DNA from: Acanthochromis polyacanthus
Taxonomy: Eukaryota; Chordata; Actinopteri; Pomacentridae
DNA: 64,000 bases
Direction: 5' to 3'
Assembly: GCF_021347895.1 (NCBI RefSeq)
Contig: NC_067129.1
Coordinates: 31,595,690-31,659,689 of the forward strand
The stretch's first letter is position 1; each line of letters opens with the position of its first letter. Below are positions 10,441 through 21,411 of this stretch, one piece after another. The notes under the pieces were generated by a model. It did no database searches. It saw nothing but the letters and a program-made list of their open reading frames with translations, and was not told the origin of the DNA. Made by a program: the position numbers and the translations under genes.

Positions 10441-13400
10441 GGATGAGGCAGGACGGGGCAGGAGGAGGCAGGATGAGGCAGGACGGGGCAGGACGAGGCA
10501 GGACGGGGCAGGATGAGGCAGGACGGGGCAGGACGAGGCAGGATGAGGCAGGATGGGGCAGGATGAGGCAGGATGAGGCAAGATGAGGCAGGATGAGGCA
10601 AAATGAGGCAGGATGGGGCAGGACGGGGCAGGACGAGGCAGGACGGGGCAGGACGAGGCAAGATGAGGCAGGATGAGGCAGGACGGGGCAGGAGGAGGCA
10701 GGATGAGGCAGGACGGGGCAGGACGAGGCAGGACGGGGCAGGATGAGGCAGGATGAGGCAGGACGGGGCAGGACGAGGCAAGATGAGGCAGGATGAGGCA
10801 AAATGAGGCAGGATGAGGCAGGATGAGGCAGGACGGGGCAGGAGGAGGCAGGATGAGGCAGGACGGGGCAGGACGAGGCAGGACGGGGCAGGATGAGGCA
10901 AGATGAGGCAGGATGAGGCAGGATGAGGCAGGATGAGGCAGGACGGGGCAGGAGGAGGCAGGATGAGGCAGGACGGGGCAGGACGAGGCAGGACGGGGCA
11001 GGATGAGGCAGGATGAGGCAGGACGGGGCAGGACGAGGCAAGATGAGGCAGGATGAGGCAAAATGAGGCAGGATGAGGCAGGATGAGGCAGGACGGGGCA
11101 GGAGGAGGCAGGATGAGGCAGGACGGGGCAGGACGAGGCAGGACGGGGCAGGATGAGGCAGGACGGGGCAGGACGAGGCAGGACGAGGCAGGATGAGGCA
11201 AAATGAGGCAGGATGGGGCAGGACGGGGCAGGACGAGGCAGGACGGGGCAGGACGAGGCAAGATGAGGCAGGATGAGGCAGGATGAGGCAGGACGGGGCA
11301 GGAGGAGGCAGGATGAGGCAGGACGGGGCAGGACGAGGCAGGACGGGGCAGGATGAGGCAGGATGAGGCAGGACGGGGCAGGACGAGGCAAGATGAGGCA
11401 GGATGAGGCAAAATGAGGTAGGATGAGGCAGGATGAGGCAGGACGGGGCAGGAGGAGGCAGGATGAGGCAGGACGGGGCAGGACGAGGCAGGACGGGGCA
11501 GGATGAGGCAAGATGAGGCAGGATGAGGCAGGATGAGGCAGGACGGGGCAGGAAGAGGCAGGATGAGGCAGGACGGGGCAGGACGAGGCAGGACGGGGCA
11601 GGATGAGGCAGGATGAGGCAGGACGGGGCAGGACGAGGCAAGATGAGGCAGGATGAGGCAAAATGAGGCAGGATGAGGCAGGACGGGGCAGGAGGAGGCA
11701 GGATGAGGCAGGACGGGGCAGGACGAGGCAGGACGGGGCAGGACGAGGCAGGACGGGGCAGGATGAGGCAGGATGAGGCAGGACGGGGCAGGACGAGGCA
11801 AGATGAGGCAGGATGAGGCAAAATGAGGCAGGATGAGGCAGGATGAGGCAGGATGAGGCAGGACGGGGCAGGACGAGGCAGGATGAGGCAGGATGGGGCA
11901 GGATGAGGCAGGATGAGGCAAGATGAGGCAGGATGAGGCAGGACGAGGCAGGATGGGGCAGGATGGGGCAGGATGAGGCAGGATGAGGCAAGATGAGGCA
12001 GGATGAGGCAAAATGAGGCAGGATGGGGCAGGACGGGGCAGGACGAGGCAGGACGGGGCAGGACGAGGCAGGATGAGGCAGGATGAGGCAGGATGGGGCA
12101 GGAGGAGGCAGGATGAGGCAGGACGGGGCAGGACGAGGCAGGACGGGGCAGGATGAGGCAGGACGGGGCAGGACGAGGCAAGATGAGGCAGGATGAGGCA
12201 AAATGAGGCAGGATGAGGCAGGATGAGGCAGGACGGGGCAGGAGGAGGCAGGATGAGGCAGGACGGGGCAGGACGAGGCAGGATGAGGCAAGATGAGGCA
12301 GGATGAGGCAGGATGGGGCAGGATGAGGCAGGATGAGGCAAGATGAGGCAGGATGAGGCAGGACGAGGCCAGGATGGGGCAGGATGGGGCAGGATGAGGC
12401 AGGATGAGGCAAGATGAGGCAGGATGAGGCAAAATGAGGCAGGATGGGGCAGGACGGGGCAGGACGAGGCAGGACGGGGCAGGACGAGGCAGGATGAGGC
12501 AGGATGAGGCAGGATGGGGCAGGAGGAGGCAGGATGAGGCAGGACGGGGCAGGACGAGCAGGACGGGGCAGGATGAGGCAGGACGGGGCAGGACGAGGCA
12601 AGATGAGGCAGGATGAGGCAAAATGAGGCAGGATGAGGCAGGATGAGGCAGGACGGGGCAGGAGGAGGCAGGATGAGGCAGGACGGGGCAGGACGAGGCA
12701 GGACGAGGCAGGAGGAGGCAGGATGAGGCAGGACGGGGCAGGACGAGGCAGGACGGGGCAGGAGGAGGCAGGATGAGGCAGGACGGGGCAGGACGAGGCA
12801 GGATGAGGCAAGATGAGGCAGGATGAGGCAGGACGGGGCAGGACGAGGCAGGAGGAGGCAGGATGAGGCAGGACGGGGCAGGACGAGGCAGGACGGGGCA
12901 GGATGAGGCAAGATGAGGCAGGATGAGGCAGGATGAGGCAGGACGGGGCAGGAGGAGGCAGGATGAGGCAGGACGGGGCAGGACGAGGCAGGACGGGGCA
13001 GGATGAGGCAGGATGAGGCAGGACGGGGCAGGACGAGGCAAGATGAGGCAGGATGAGGCAAAATGAGGCAGGATGAGGCAGGATGAGGCAGGATGAGGCA
13101 GGACGGGGCAGGACGAGGCAGGAGGAGGCAGGAGGAGGCAGGATGAGGCAGGACGGGGCAGGACGAGGCAGGACGGGGCAGGATGAGGCAAGATGAGGCA
13201 GGATGAGGCAGGATGAGGCAGGACGGGGCAGGAGGAGGCAGGATGAGGCAGGACGGGGCAGGACGAGGCAGGACGGGGCAGGACGAGGCAGGATGAGGCA
13301 GGACGGGGCAGGACGAGGCAAGATGAGGCAGGATGAGGCAAAATGAGGCAGGATGAGGCAGGATGAGGCAGGATGAGGCAGGACGAGGCAGGATGAGGCA

Positions 13401-13820
13401 GGATGGGGCAGGATGAGGCAGGATGAGGCAAGATGAGGCAGGATGAGGCAGGACGAGGCAGGATGGGGCAGGATGGGGCAGGATGAGGCAGGATGGGGCA
13501 GGACGGGGCAGGATGAGGCAGGATGAGGCAGGATGAGGCAAGATGAGGCAGGATGAGGCAGGATGAGGCAAGATGAGGCAGGACGGGGCAGGACGAGGCA
13601 GGATGGGGCAGGGTGGGGCAAGAGGAGGCAGGATGAGGCAAAATGAGGCAGGATGAGGCAGGATGAGGCAAAATGAGGCAGGATGAGGCAGGATGAGGCA
13701 AAATGAGGCAGGATGAGGCAAGATGGGGCAGGATGAGGCAGGACGGGGCAGGACGGGGCAGGATGGGGCAGGAGGAGGCAGGATGGGGCAGGGTGGGGCA
13801 GGATGGGGCAGGGTGGGGCA

Positions 13821-14060
13821 GGTAGCAGCGTCTCTGCTGGGCCTTCATCCTCCAGTCGGTAATTACAGCTCTTCAGGGCTAGATGATGGGTTTCCAGAAC
13901 TCGCTGCGTCTTCCTGCTGTCTGACCGACATGAGACAGGCGGAGGTGGAAGAAGAGCTTCACTTTCCGTTTTGATAGCTAACGCTGCCTTGTTGTCAGTG
14001 TATTCACCCCGACCAGTCAGCTATGCCCTGTTAGTTACTGCACCAAAAATAAACCCTGAA
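13821..14060. other. Unique right flank of the decamer array
   Basis: About 240 bp of non-repetitive sequence follows the last degenerate units (GGGTGGGGCA near 13610 and 13810). It separates the decamer array from the resumed TTAATATCCAGG repeat. No gene signal is visible. Confidence 0.6.
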
Positions 14061-14420
14061 CACATCTTTGTACCCAACTGGTTTCTGATATTTTTATGTA
14101 GTAATATGCAGGTTATTGACTGTTTGGTTGGTAAATATCTGTGTTTTGACACTTTGAAATAAGTATATCATTAATATCCAAGTTTTTGACATTTTTGTTT
14201 GTTAATACCGAAGTTATTAAGACATTTACACATTAATATTCAGGTTATTGACTGTTTGGTTGGTAAATATCTGTGTTTTGACAACTTAAAATATTAAAAT
14301 CCGGTACCAATACAGTTCTGTACATTAATATCCAGATTATTGACACTTGTGTACATTAGTATCCAGATTTTTGATTGTTTTGTACAATAGTACTCAGCTG
14401 TTTTAGACTTTTGTGGAATA
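14061..14420 (+). repeat. TTAATATCCAGG degenerate minisatellite, right part
   Basis: Units of the same type and orientation as 3201-4640 reappear here. Two of them, at about 14113 and 14243, share a longer stretch (TTATTGACTGTTTGGTTGGT and onward), which shows a higher-order copy 130 bp apart. A related unit lies near 3481 on the other side of the decamer array. Confidence 0.85.
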
Positions 14421-15440
14421 ATATTAGTTAATAGATTATTATAGTTAATAATTAATAGATTGAGACACCTAGAGTGGATGTATAATTGATTTGGTTGCAG
14501 TTTATAACAGAATTCAAATGTGTATTTCAGTCCTGAGTTAAATTAGACTTTCAAAAATGATATGTTTCAAGGATCTTTAAAGGTTTCCATCTTCAGAGGG
14601 AACCGTGAGGCTTTTCTGACTGCTGGACGAATGCATTTTGGTTTCATGGATTTTGTTGATCAGAAAAGACATCACAAGTTTATTTAAACTAAGTCCTAGA
14701 ATTTCCCTTTCGCTCCCCGCTGATGTTTTGAAGCTTCACTGGGAGCTGAGTCGAGTTTCAAAACACAGAACTGCATGGAAATTTAAGAACAAGAGGACTC
14801 CAGCTCGTATATTTACTGTGTTCTGTACGATACAAAGCATAAAGCTCATCCTCACAGAGAGATAAGGGCATCAGGAATGAAAGAAAACGGTGTTACTACA
14901 CGTAAAGCATGTAAAACACACTGATTCCACCTCCTCTGTTCTCCACATGTAGCTGCCTCCCACACAAACGTCCGCCATCCGTGAGCATCTGTTTTCATTC
15001 TGCTGCTCCACCGAGGTCCAGCTGCCTCACATTTCTATTTAGACCGACTCTCTTCAAGTCCCATCACTGCCGTATTCACAAAGAGGTTTTATGATTAGAA
15101 CAATTGTTAGAAGAGTTGTTTAAACGATTATTTCAGGTAAACCAGCTCAGTACTGGAAGGATTTGACCCCTTCAGCAAAACCAGGATTTCGTGAGTAAAA
15201 ACTAAGGAAACCCAGAAATAAGTGTGCCAGAAAAAGTATGTTAAAAATACAGCATCATTTCTGTTAAAATAATGGCAAATATCTGTAAAATAATTATCTT
15301 ATTAGCAGATTTAAATAAAGTGAAACAGTGTAATTGTACAGTCACATGTTGGAAAAGAACATTTGTAAAAATGTTTGTAATGTTGACACATTTTTAGTGT
15401 TTTTTCCAAAATGATTAAAATGTAAACTAATTAGTTAATT
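14421..15440. other. Non-repetitive stretch
   Basis: About 1 kb of mixed, mostly AT-rich sequence shows no recognisable gene. Around 15235-15330 it has an isolated copy of the AAATATCTGTAAAATAA motif that forms arrays near 57500-58400. Confidence 0.55.
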
Positions 15441-16730
15441 AGATATCATTTATAAACGGCTGAGAACAGTGACTGACTACAACTACATACAACTAAACAA
15501 CTAAATACAGCAACAGAAAACACCGACTAAAAACGACTGAAAACAGCATCTGAACAATTTCTGCAAAAAGTGTCTAAAAACCATAAAAACAGCAAATAAT
15601 TATGATTAAAACAGCGACAGTAAACACCTGAAAACAATGAAATACAGCAATAGAAAATAAGTGAAAACAGTGACGGAAAATGACAATAAAAACAACAATA
15701 AAAAACAACTGTAAACTGCCTGAAAACACTTAAACAGCGAGAAACAATGACAAAAATGCAACTGAAACTGTGTAAAAAATGGCTAAACTGACTGAAAACA
15801 ACTAAATACAGCAAATGAAAATTACTGAAAACAGTGACTGGATGTTACAGAAAAAAGTGACTCAAAAAGTGAATAAAAGAAATGAAAACAGTCAGCGAAA
15901 ATGACTAACAGTGAGAGAAAAGAGTTGAAAACAATTGTAAACTGACTGAAAACAACTGAAAAAAGCACAGAGACTGAAAGTGACTGAAAACAGTGACCAA
16001 AAATGACTAAAAGCAACTCAGTGCAGCAACAGAAAATAAATGTAAACAGCGACTAAAAACACCTGAATAAAGTGACGGGAAACAATGAATTAAAACAACT
16101 GATTACAGTCACTAGGAATGACCAACAGTGACCGAAAATAAATTAAAACAGCAACTGAAAATGACTATAAATGAACTGAAGACAACTAAATACAAGGACT
16201 GAAAACGGTGACTGAAAAGAAGTGAAAACAATTAAATACAGCACTGCAAATTATTTAAAAACAGTGACAAAATGACTGAAAACAGTGAATGAAAATAACT
16301 AAAAGTAGAAACTGAAAATGCCTAAAAACAGTGATTGAAAACAAACAACAAACAACTAAATCCAGCAACAAAAAACAACAGTAAACAGCAACTAAAAACG
16401 AATTTTTAAACAAACGTGTACAAGCCGAATATTCGGATATTTGTCATTAATTGGTCCCGAATATCCCAGAAACTGCTATTCGGACCAGGCCTAGTAAATA
16501 TGGTGACTGAAAATGACTGAAAACAACTAAATACAACAACACAAAACAACTGAAAAAAGTTACTAGAAACAATCGAAAACAAGTAAAAACAGTGATCAAG
16601 AATGGCAGAAAACTGCCTGAAAACAATTATTTAAAATGACTGAAAAGAGTGACCTAAGAATGACCAACACTGGCTGAAAATAAATGAAAACAGCAGCTAA
16701 AAATGACTGTAAACTGGCTGAACTGTTGCA
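15441..16730 (+). repeat. TGACTGAAAA-family array, block 2 (forward)
   Basis: Irregular units such as CAGTGACTGAAAA, CAACTAAATACAG and GACTGAAAACAACT continue for 1.3 kb in the same orientation as block 1. Divergence is greater than in the 23-bp array. An insertion of different character interrupts it at about 16400-16497. Confidence 0.88.
16400..16497. mobile_element. Probable transposon fragment with ATTCGG palindromes
   Basis: About 100 bp inside the array has foreign composition: CCGAATATTCGG near 16429 is a perfect 12-base palindrome. TCCCGAATATCCC and CTATTCGGACC follow, and the segment ends in CAGGCCTAG. Palindromic TATTCG motifs of this type occur in fish DNA transposons. I cannot see paired terminal repeats, so it is probably truncated and the family is open. 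Confidence 0.4.
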
Positions 16731-17330
16731 TTTCTGTTATTTTAACAGACAAAACCAAAGAACGGATCTCTGAAAATGAAACCTGAGTTCTAATTTAGCA
16801 TCGTTAATCTTAATAAAGGACTAAAACACACATTTCTCAGGCCTCCCTCTTTGTGTTCAGCTCAAAGTTTAGCAGCCTGCTCTTAAATCTCCATCCATCA
16901 CTCCCCCTGCAGTCAGATTTCCCACGGGACGGCAGACATTTCATCTGGCAAACGGGACAAATCACCAATCAAACCGCCGAGCAGGAATCCAGCGCGTCAG
17001 GCCGCCAAATAAAGTTCCTGCTCTGAAACGCCTGTTTAAAAAGCCGTGGGTGAGTTTTTCTGGTCTCTTTGTGCTGGGGGATGAGATCATGCTGAGTGTT
17101 TGGTTGCAGTAGCATGACATCATTTCAGAGGGAGGTTTACAGACGGGAAGTACAGCCTCGAGTCACGGACCTCAGTAAATCACAGAGAAGAAAACCCAGA
17201 ACCGAAACAGAACCGACTGACTTCAGTCTGCAGCTCAACTCAGCAACATTTCAGAGCAAATTAAAACGACTGAGGTGTAGCAATGCAGCAAGACGTCAGT
17301 AGCAGAGCTGATACCTGATCTACTAGCAGC
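16731..17330. other. Non-repetitive stretch between array blocks
   Basis: About 600 bp of GC-balanced sequence separates blocks 2 and 3. A 68-codon frame at 17096-17302 has no family resemblance, and I do not call it a gene. Confidence 0.5.
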
Positions 17331-17825
17331 TGAAAATGTATAAAAACAGCTGAATAAAGCCACTGAAAATGAGCTGAAACAGATACTGAACGCTGTAACT
17401 GCAAATGAATGGAAACAATGACTAAAAACAACTGAAAACAGTGAAAAACTATTAAAAATGACTGAAAATAATGACTAAAAATGACTAACAGAGACTAAAA
17501 CAGCTGTAAACTGACTGTGATCAACTAAATGCATCAACAAAACACAACTGAAAATGGTGACTGAAAATGACTGCAAGTGAACTGAAAACGACAAAATACA
17601 GTGACTAAAAACAACAAAAATTAGTGGAAACTAATTCCAAACATTGACTAAAACAGTGACTAGAAATGACTAGAAACAGTGACTGAAAACATCTAAAGGT
17701 GGTGCCTGTAAAATTAGTAGCAGTGCGTAAAAATAACTGAAAACAGCAACTGAAACTGACTGAAAACAACTAAATACAGGGAATGAAAACAAATGAAAAC
17801 AATCACGACAAAAGTAACTGAAATG
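17331..17825 (+). repeat. TGACTGAAAA-family array, block 3 (forward)
   Basis: Forward-oriented units (GACTGAAAACA, CAACTAAATACAG) fill about 500 bp and stop at a palindrome where the family changes strand. Confidence 0.88.
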
Positions 17826-17836
17826 ACATTTCAGTT
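17816..17836. repeat. Palindrome at the strand switch of the array
   Basis: AACTGAAATG (17816-17825), one A, then CATTTCAGTT (17827-17836) form a perfect 10-bp inverted repeat with a one-base centre. Left of it the array reads TGACTGAAAA. Right of it the array reads TTTTCAGTCA, its reverse complement. The palindrome is therefore the join of two head-to-head arrays. Confidence 0.9.
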
Positions 17837-18960
17837 GTTGTTTTTAATGATTTTCAGTCATTTTTAGTCATTGTTTATAGTAGTCTTTTGTAGTCGAATT
17901 ATTCATTTTCAGTAGTTTCTGGTCATTTTCAGTCACTGTTTTTAGTCAGTTTCAGTCATTTTTATCCACTTTCAGTCATTTTTAGTCGTTTTCAGTTTGT
18001 TGTCATTTTCAGTCACTGCTTTTAGTAATTTCCAGTCATTTTTAGTCATTTTCACTAATTTTTCGACATTTCCAGTCATTGTTTTTAGTCATTTTCAGTC
18101 ATTTTAGTCATTTTCAGTTATTTTTATCCACTTTCAGTCATCATTAGTCATTTTCAGTCACTGTTTTAGCCACTTTCAGTCATCTTTAGTCATTTTCAAT
18201 CACAGTTTTTAGTCATTTTTCATCATTTTAGGTCACTGTTTTTAGCCACTGACAGTCATTTTCAGTCATTGCTTTTAGTCATTTTAGGTCACTGTTTTTA
18301 GTCATTTTCAGTCATTTTTAGTCATTTTCAGTCACTGTTTTTAGTCATTTTTAGTCATTTTCAGTCATTTTTAGTCATTTTCAGTCACTGTTTTTAGTCA
18401 TTTTTATTTGTTTTCAGTCATTTTTAGTCATTTTCAGTCGCGGTTTTTCGTCATTTTTAATCATTTCCAGTCCTTTTCAGTCATGTTTTCATATATTTTC
18501 TGCTGTTTACAGTCACTGTATTTATTGTTTTCAGCCAGTTTAGAGTCGTTTTAGTGTTTTCAGTCATTTCCATTAATTGTTTTCAGTCATTTCCATTCAT
18601 TGTTTTTAGTCATTTTCAGTCACTGTTTTTAGCCACTTTCAGTCATTTTTAGTCACTTTTCGTCAGTTTTTGTCATTTTCATTCGTCTCTAGTCATTTTT
18701 AGTCAGTCTCAGTCACTGTTTTTAGTCCCTTTTTCAGACCTTTCTAGTTGCTGTCTTCCATCGTTTTCAGCCACTGTACTATTTTCTGTCATTTTCAGTC
18801 ATGTTTTCATTTATTTTCTGTTGTTTACAGTCAATGTTTTTGTTGTTTTCAGTCGGTTTACAGTCGTTTTTAGTGTTTTCAGTCATTTGCAGCTGAATTC
18901 AGTCATTTTTTTAAATAACAGTTTTTAAGAATGGTCAGTTTTTATGTAATTTCAGTCTGT
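17827..18960 (-). repeat. TGACTGAAAA-family array, block 4 (reverse)
   Basis: About 1.1 kb of TTTTCAGTCA, TTTTTAGTCA and TCAGTCACTGTTTTTAG units are the reverse complement of blocks 1 to 3. Together with block 3 they form a large imperfect inverted repeat that could fold back on itself. Confidence 0.9.
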
Positions 18961-19559
18961 TTTTGTAATTATATTAATATTTTAATGATAAAATTGTGTA
19001 AAATCATCAAGATCATTTTGCTGCTTTCCATCACTGTTCTTTAACACGGAGAACCTTCTGCTGCAGATCTGAGAACAGCAGTGTTTTGTCTCCATCTTTT
19101 CTTCATCCTGCAGTTTGTGGAAGTGTTCCTCCTGAACTTTACAGCTCCACATGAAGCTTTTCTGTTTCTGCCAGACTCCAGATTGTGACGCTGGTCGAAA
19201 GAAAAGAACCTCAGAGGGTCTTTGTGGAGTCGGTTTGGAGGTAAAAGAGTTTTTACATCAACTTCCTGGTTCCTGTTTCAACATCGTTCTGACTAATCTC
19301 AAATAATTCTGACCTTATAGAACTACAATCAGTCAGCAGAGGCTCTTATTTTCCAGTTTAAACATTTTTCCTTCTTTAAAATCGGCTCATACTGAAGCAG
19401 AAATGATGTTTGTCCTCTCTTGTCCACATCAGCTGCTCTATTGATTGGCCTGATCAATAAAAATCTCGGTTAACTCGGTTAACTTTGTTTATGGCTCCAA
19501 TGAAACGCCTGGAGCTGCTGCTGCTGCTGCCCAGAAAAACACCACAGGACATCTGTGTC
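18961..19559. other. Non-repetitive stretch
   Basis: About 600 bp without arrays. It includes a short CTG run near 19513 (GAGCTGCTGCTGCTGCTGCC). No gene is recognised. Confidence 0.5.
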
Positions 19560-20170
19560 CTTTACCGTCCTTTTATTGTCTTTTATTGTCCTTTTATTGT
19601 CTTTTATTGTCCTTTTATAATGTTTTGTTGTTGCTTTTTGGTATTTTATTCACTTTTTCTGATGTTTAATCATATCTTTTCATGTTTTATTGTCTTTTTC
19701 TAATGTTTTTATTGTCTTTTTCATGTGTCATTGTTGATTTTTAATGCTTTATTGTTGCCCTTAAATATTTCATTGTCCTTCTTGACTGTTTTAGCATATT
19801 TTTTTTTACAGTTGCACTGTCTTTGTCTGTTGTATTATTATTCAACTGGTGCTTTTTATGTTTTATTGTTGATTTTTCATGCTTATTTTGTCTTTTGTTA
19901 ATGTTTTACTCTATGTTTTAATGCTTTATTGCATTTAAGTACTTTTTTCTAGTGTTTTCTAATCATTTCTTGTCTTTTTTAACATTTTAATATGTTTTCT
20001 AAGAATTTAATGCCTTTTTTAAATTACTTATTTGCTTTTAAGGATGTTTTATAATGTCTTTTATGCTTTCTTCTGTGTTTTAATATGTTATTGCTGCTAT
20101 TTGTTTTCTGATTGTCTTTTTCTGAAGTTTATTTTTGCTTTTTAATATTTTGGTTGTATTTTCAGTGGAT
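19560..20170 (+). repeat. T-rich degenerate repeat (TTTTATTGTC)
   Basis: The first 60 bases are a clear tandem of CTTTTATTGTC. The rest drifts into GTTTTATTGTTG, TTTTTAATGTTTTA and similar pieces. It differs from the CAGTCA family. Confidence 0.75.
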
Positions 20171-21324
20171 TTATAAATGAATTGTTTTTATTTTGTGTAA
20201 CTGATATTCAGAGGTATTTAGAATAGTTTTATTTACTAATACTACTTATTAAGAGCCGCTAATGTCTCATTTTTAATATCCTGTCTTGTCTTTCTACATG
20301 AATTTATAGATTATATTTATTGAATCTTCTTCTGTTTATGAATGCACGTTGATCTTTATCACATAAACCAGCTGCTACTGTGACAGAAATGATGATTTAG
20401 AGGCTGATTTTATTATTTTAATGCAGCATTACTAAAAATCCTGTGAAGATTTGCTGCTTTTTTCTGTTTTCCATGATTTTAAATGGGATATTTTGGTGTT
20501 TTAAACATTAGAACTTGGTTTAAACTGTTGGTTTTGGCTCTGACTTTGGTTTTCGCCCTTAGAGCTGCACTTTACTCTGACATTTGACCTCCCATCGCCT
20601 CCATCTGATCCACTCTACAGAACCAGTGTTGTGCAGAACTGGACCTTCAAGCACAGAGTCCTCACAGAGAAAATCAACGTTAAAGCCACAGCGTCTGGAA
20701 ACAGCTGGAAGTGCGTCTTCTGGTCGATACTATCGAACCGAGCTGCAGTTTAATAACGCCCTGCCCTGCAGGAAGGACGGGCCTTTAAAAATACTGCAAA
20801 CAAGAAAATAATAGGAGCAAAGACAACTTGTAGAGCCTCTGTGGCGACTTAAAGCTGAGGCCAGGGAGAAAGAAAGGAGGAAAACTTCAGCAAAATGTCA
20901 AAATCTCAGTAAAAACCAAACCAGAAACATGACGAGTTGATCTAATCTGATTAATGCTTGCTGGTGGCAGTTTTCTAAAACCAATACAGTTGAATACAAC
21001 AGAATTTGGTATTTATACGGTTTTTAATGTTCAGTTTTTGTGTTTGTGCTGTCACAAGTTGTTAAATTTCATCATCAGGACAACAAGGAAGCAGCTTGTG
21101 ACTTTTCACATACACTGACAACATATAAACCCTCAAGAACACCACTTTTTGTCCGTCAACCAATGAGTCCACATCAACATTTTTTCCAAAGGGCAAAATA
21201 GCAAAAAACTGAAACCTTCTCTTGCCAAACTGGTCACACACCAAATTCTACTGATGTTAGAGCCTCAAAAGTTGGCGAAATATCGGCCAAAGATTGTATT
21301 TTAGTAGGAAACCTGGTTCCATCC

Positions 21325-21330
<6 letters not shown>
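20171..21330. other. Non-repetitive stretch with one dispersed repeat copy
   Basis: Mostly unique sequence. The part 21150-21265 resembles 28675-28790: both contain GAGTCCAC, then an AGCAAAAAACTGAAACCTT or AGCAACAAACTGGAACCTT segment, then CTTGCCA and ATTAAATTC- or CCAAATTC-like ends. This looks like an old dispersed repeat of about 115 bp. Confidence 0.55.

Positions 21331-21408
<78 letters not shown>
21331..21408. repeat. (AT)n microsatellite, left flank of nested transposon
   Basis: An alternating AT tract of about 78 bp is broken once by GTATGTAT near 21361. It ends exactly at the left terminus of the inverted-repeat element starting at 21409. Confidence 0.95.

Positions 21409-21411
<3 letters not shown>

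Larger units (their letters stand above)
4787..13820 (+). repeat. Giant 10-bp minisatellite (GGCAGGATGA / GGCAGGACGG)
   Basis: About 900 head-to-tail decamers cover 9.0 kb. Nearly all are one of a few variants: AGGATGAGGC, AGGACGAGGC, AGGACGGGGC, AGGATGGGGC, AAGATGAGGC, AAAATGAGGC and AGGAGGAGGC. The plus strand is about 80 percent purine and G-rich. The phase is broken only rarely, for example by one-base losses near 9599 and 12558 and a one-base gain near 12370. The joined units contain GGGCAGGACG, which matches the classical human minisatellite core GGGCAGGANG. All three minus frames stay open for about 3000 codons. The reverse unit has no stop in any phase, and a period of 10 rotates the frame each unit, so this does not indicate coding. 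Variant order shows large internal duplications, listed separately. Confidence 0.98.

Noticed and set aside
4731..13848. Three overlapping minus-strand ORFs of about 3000 codons encoding Cys/Pro/Ser/Leu decapeptide repeats
   Set aside because: They are forced by a stop-free 10-bp unit. All three frames are open together, and the ends lie just outside the array. There is no codon or splice evidence for a protein.
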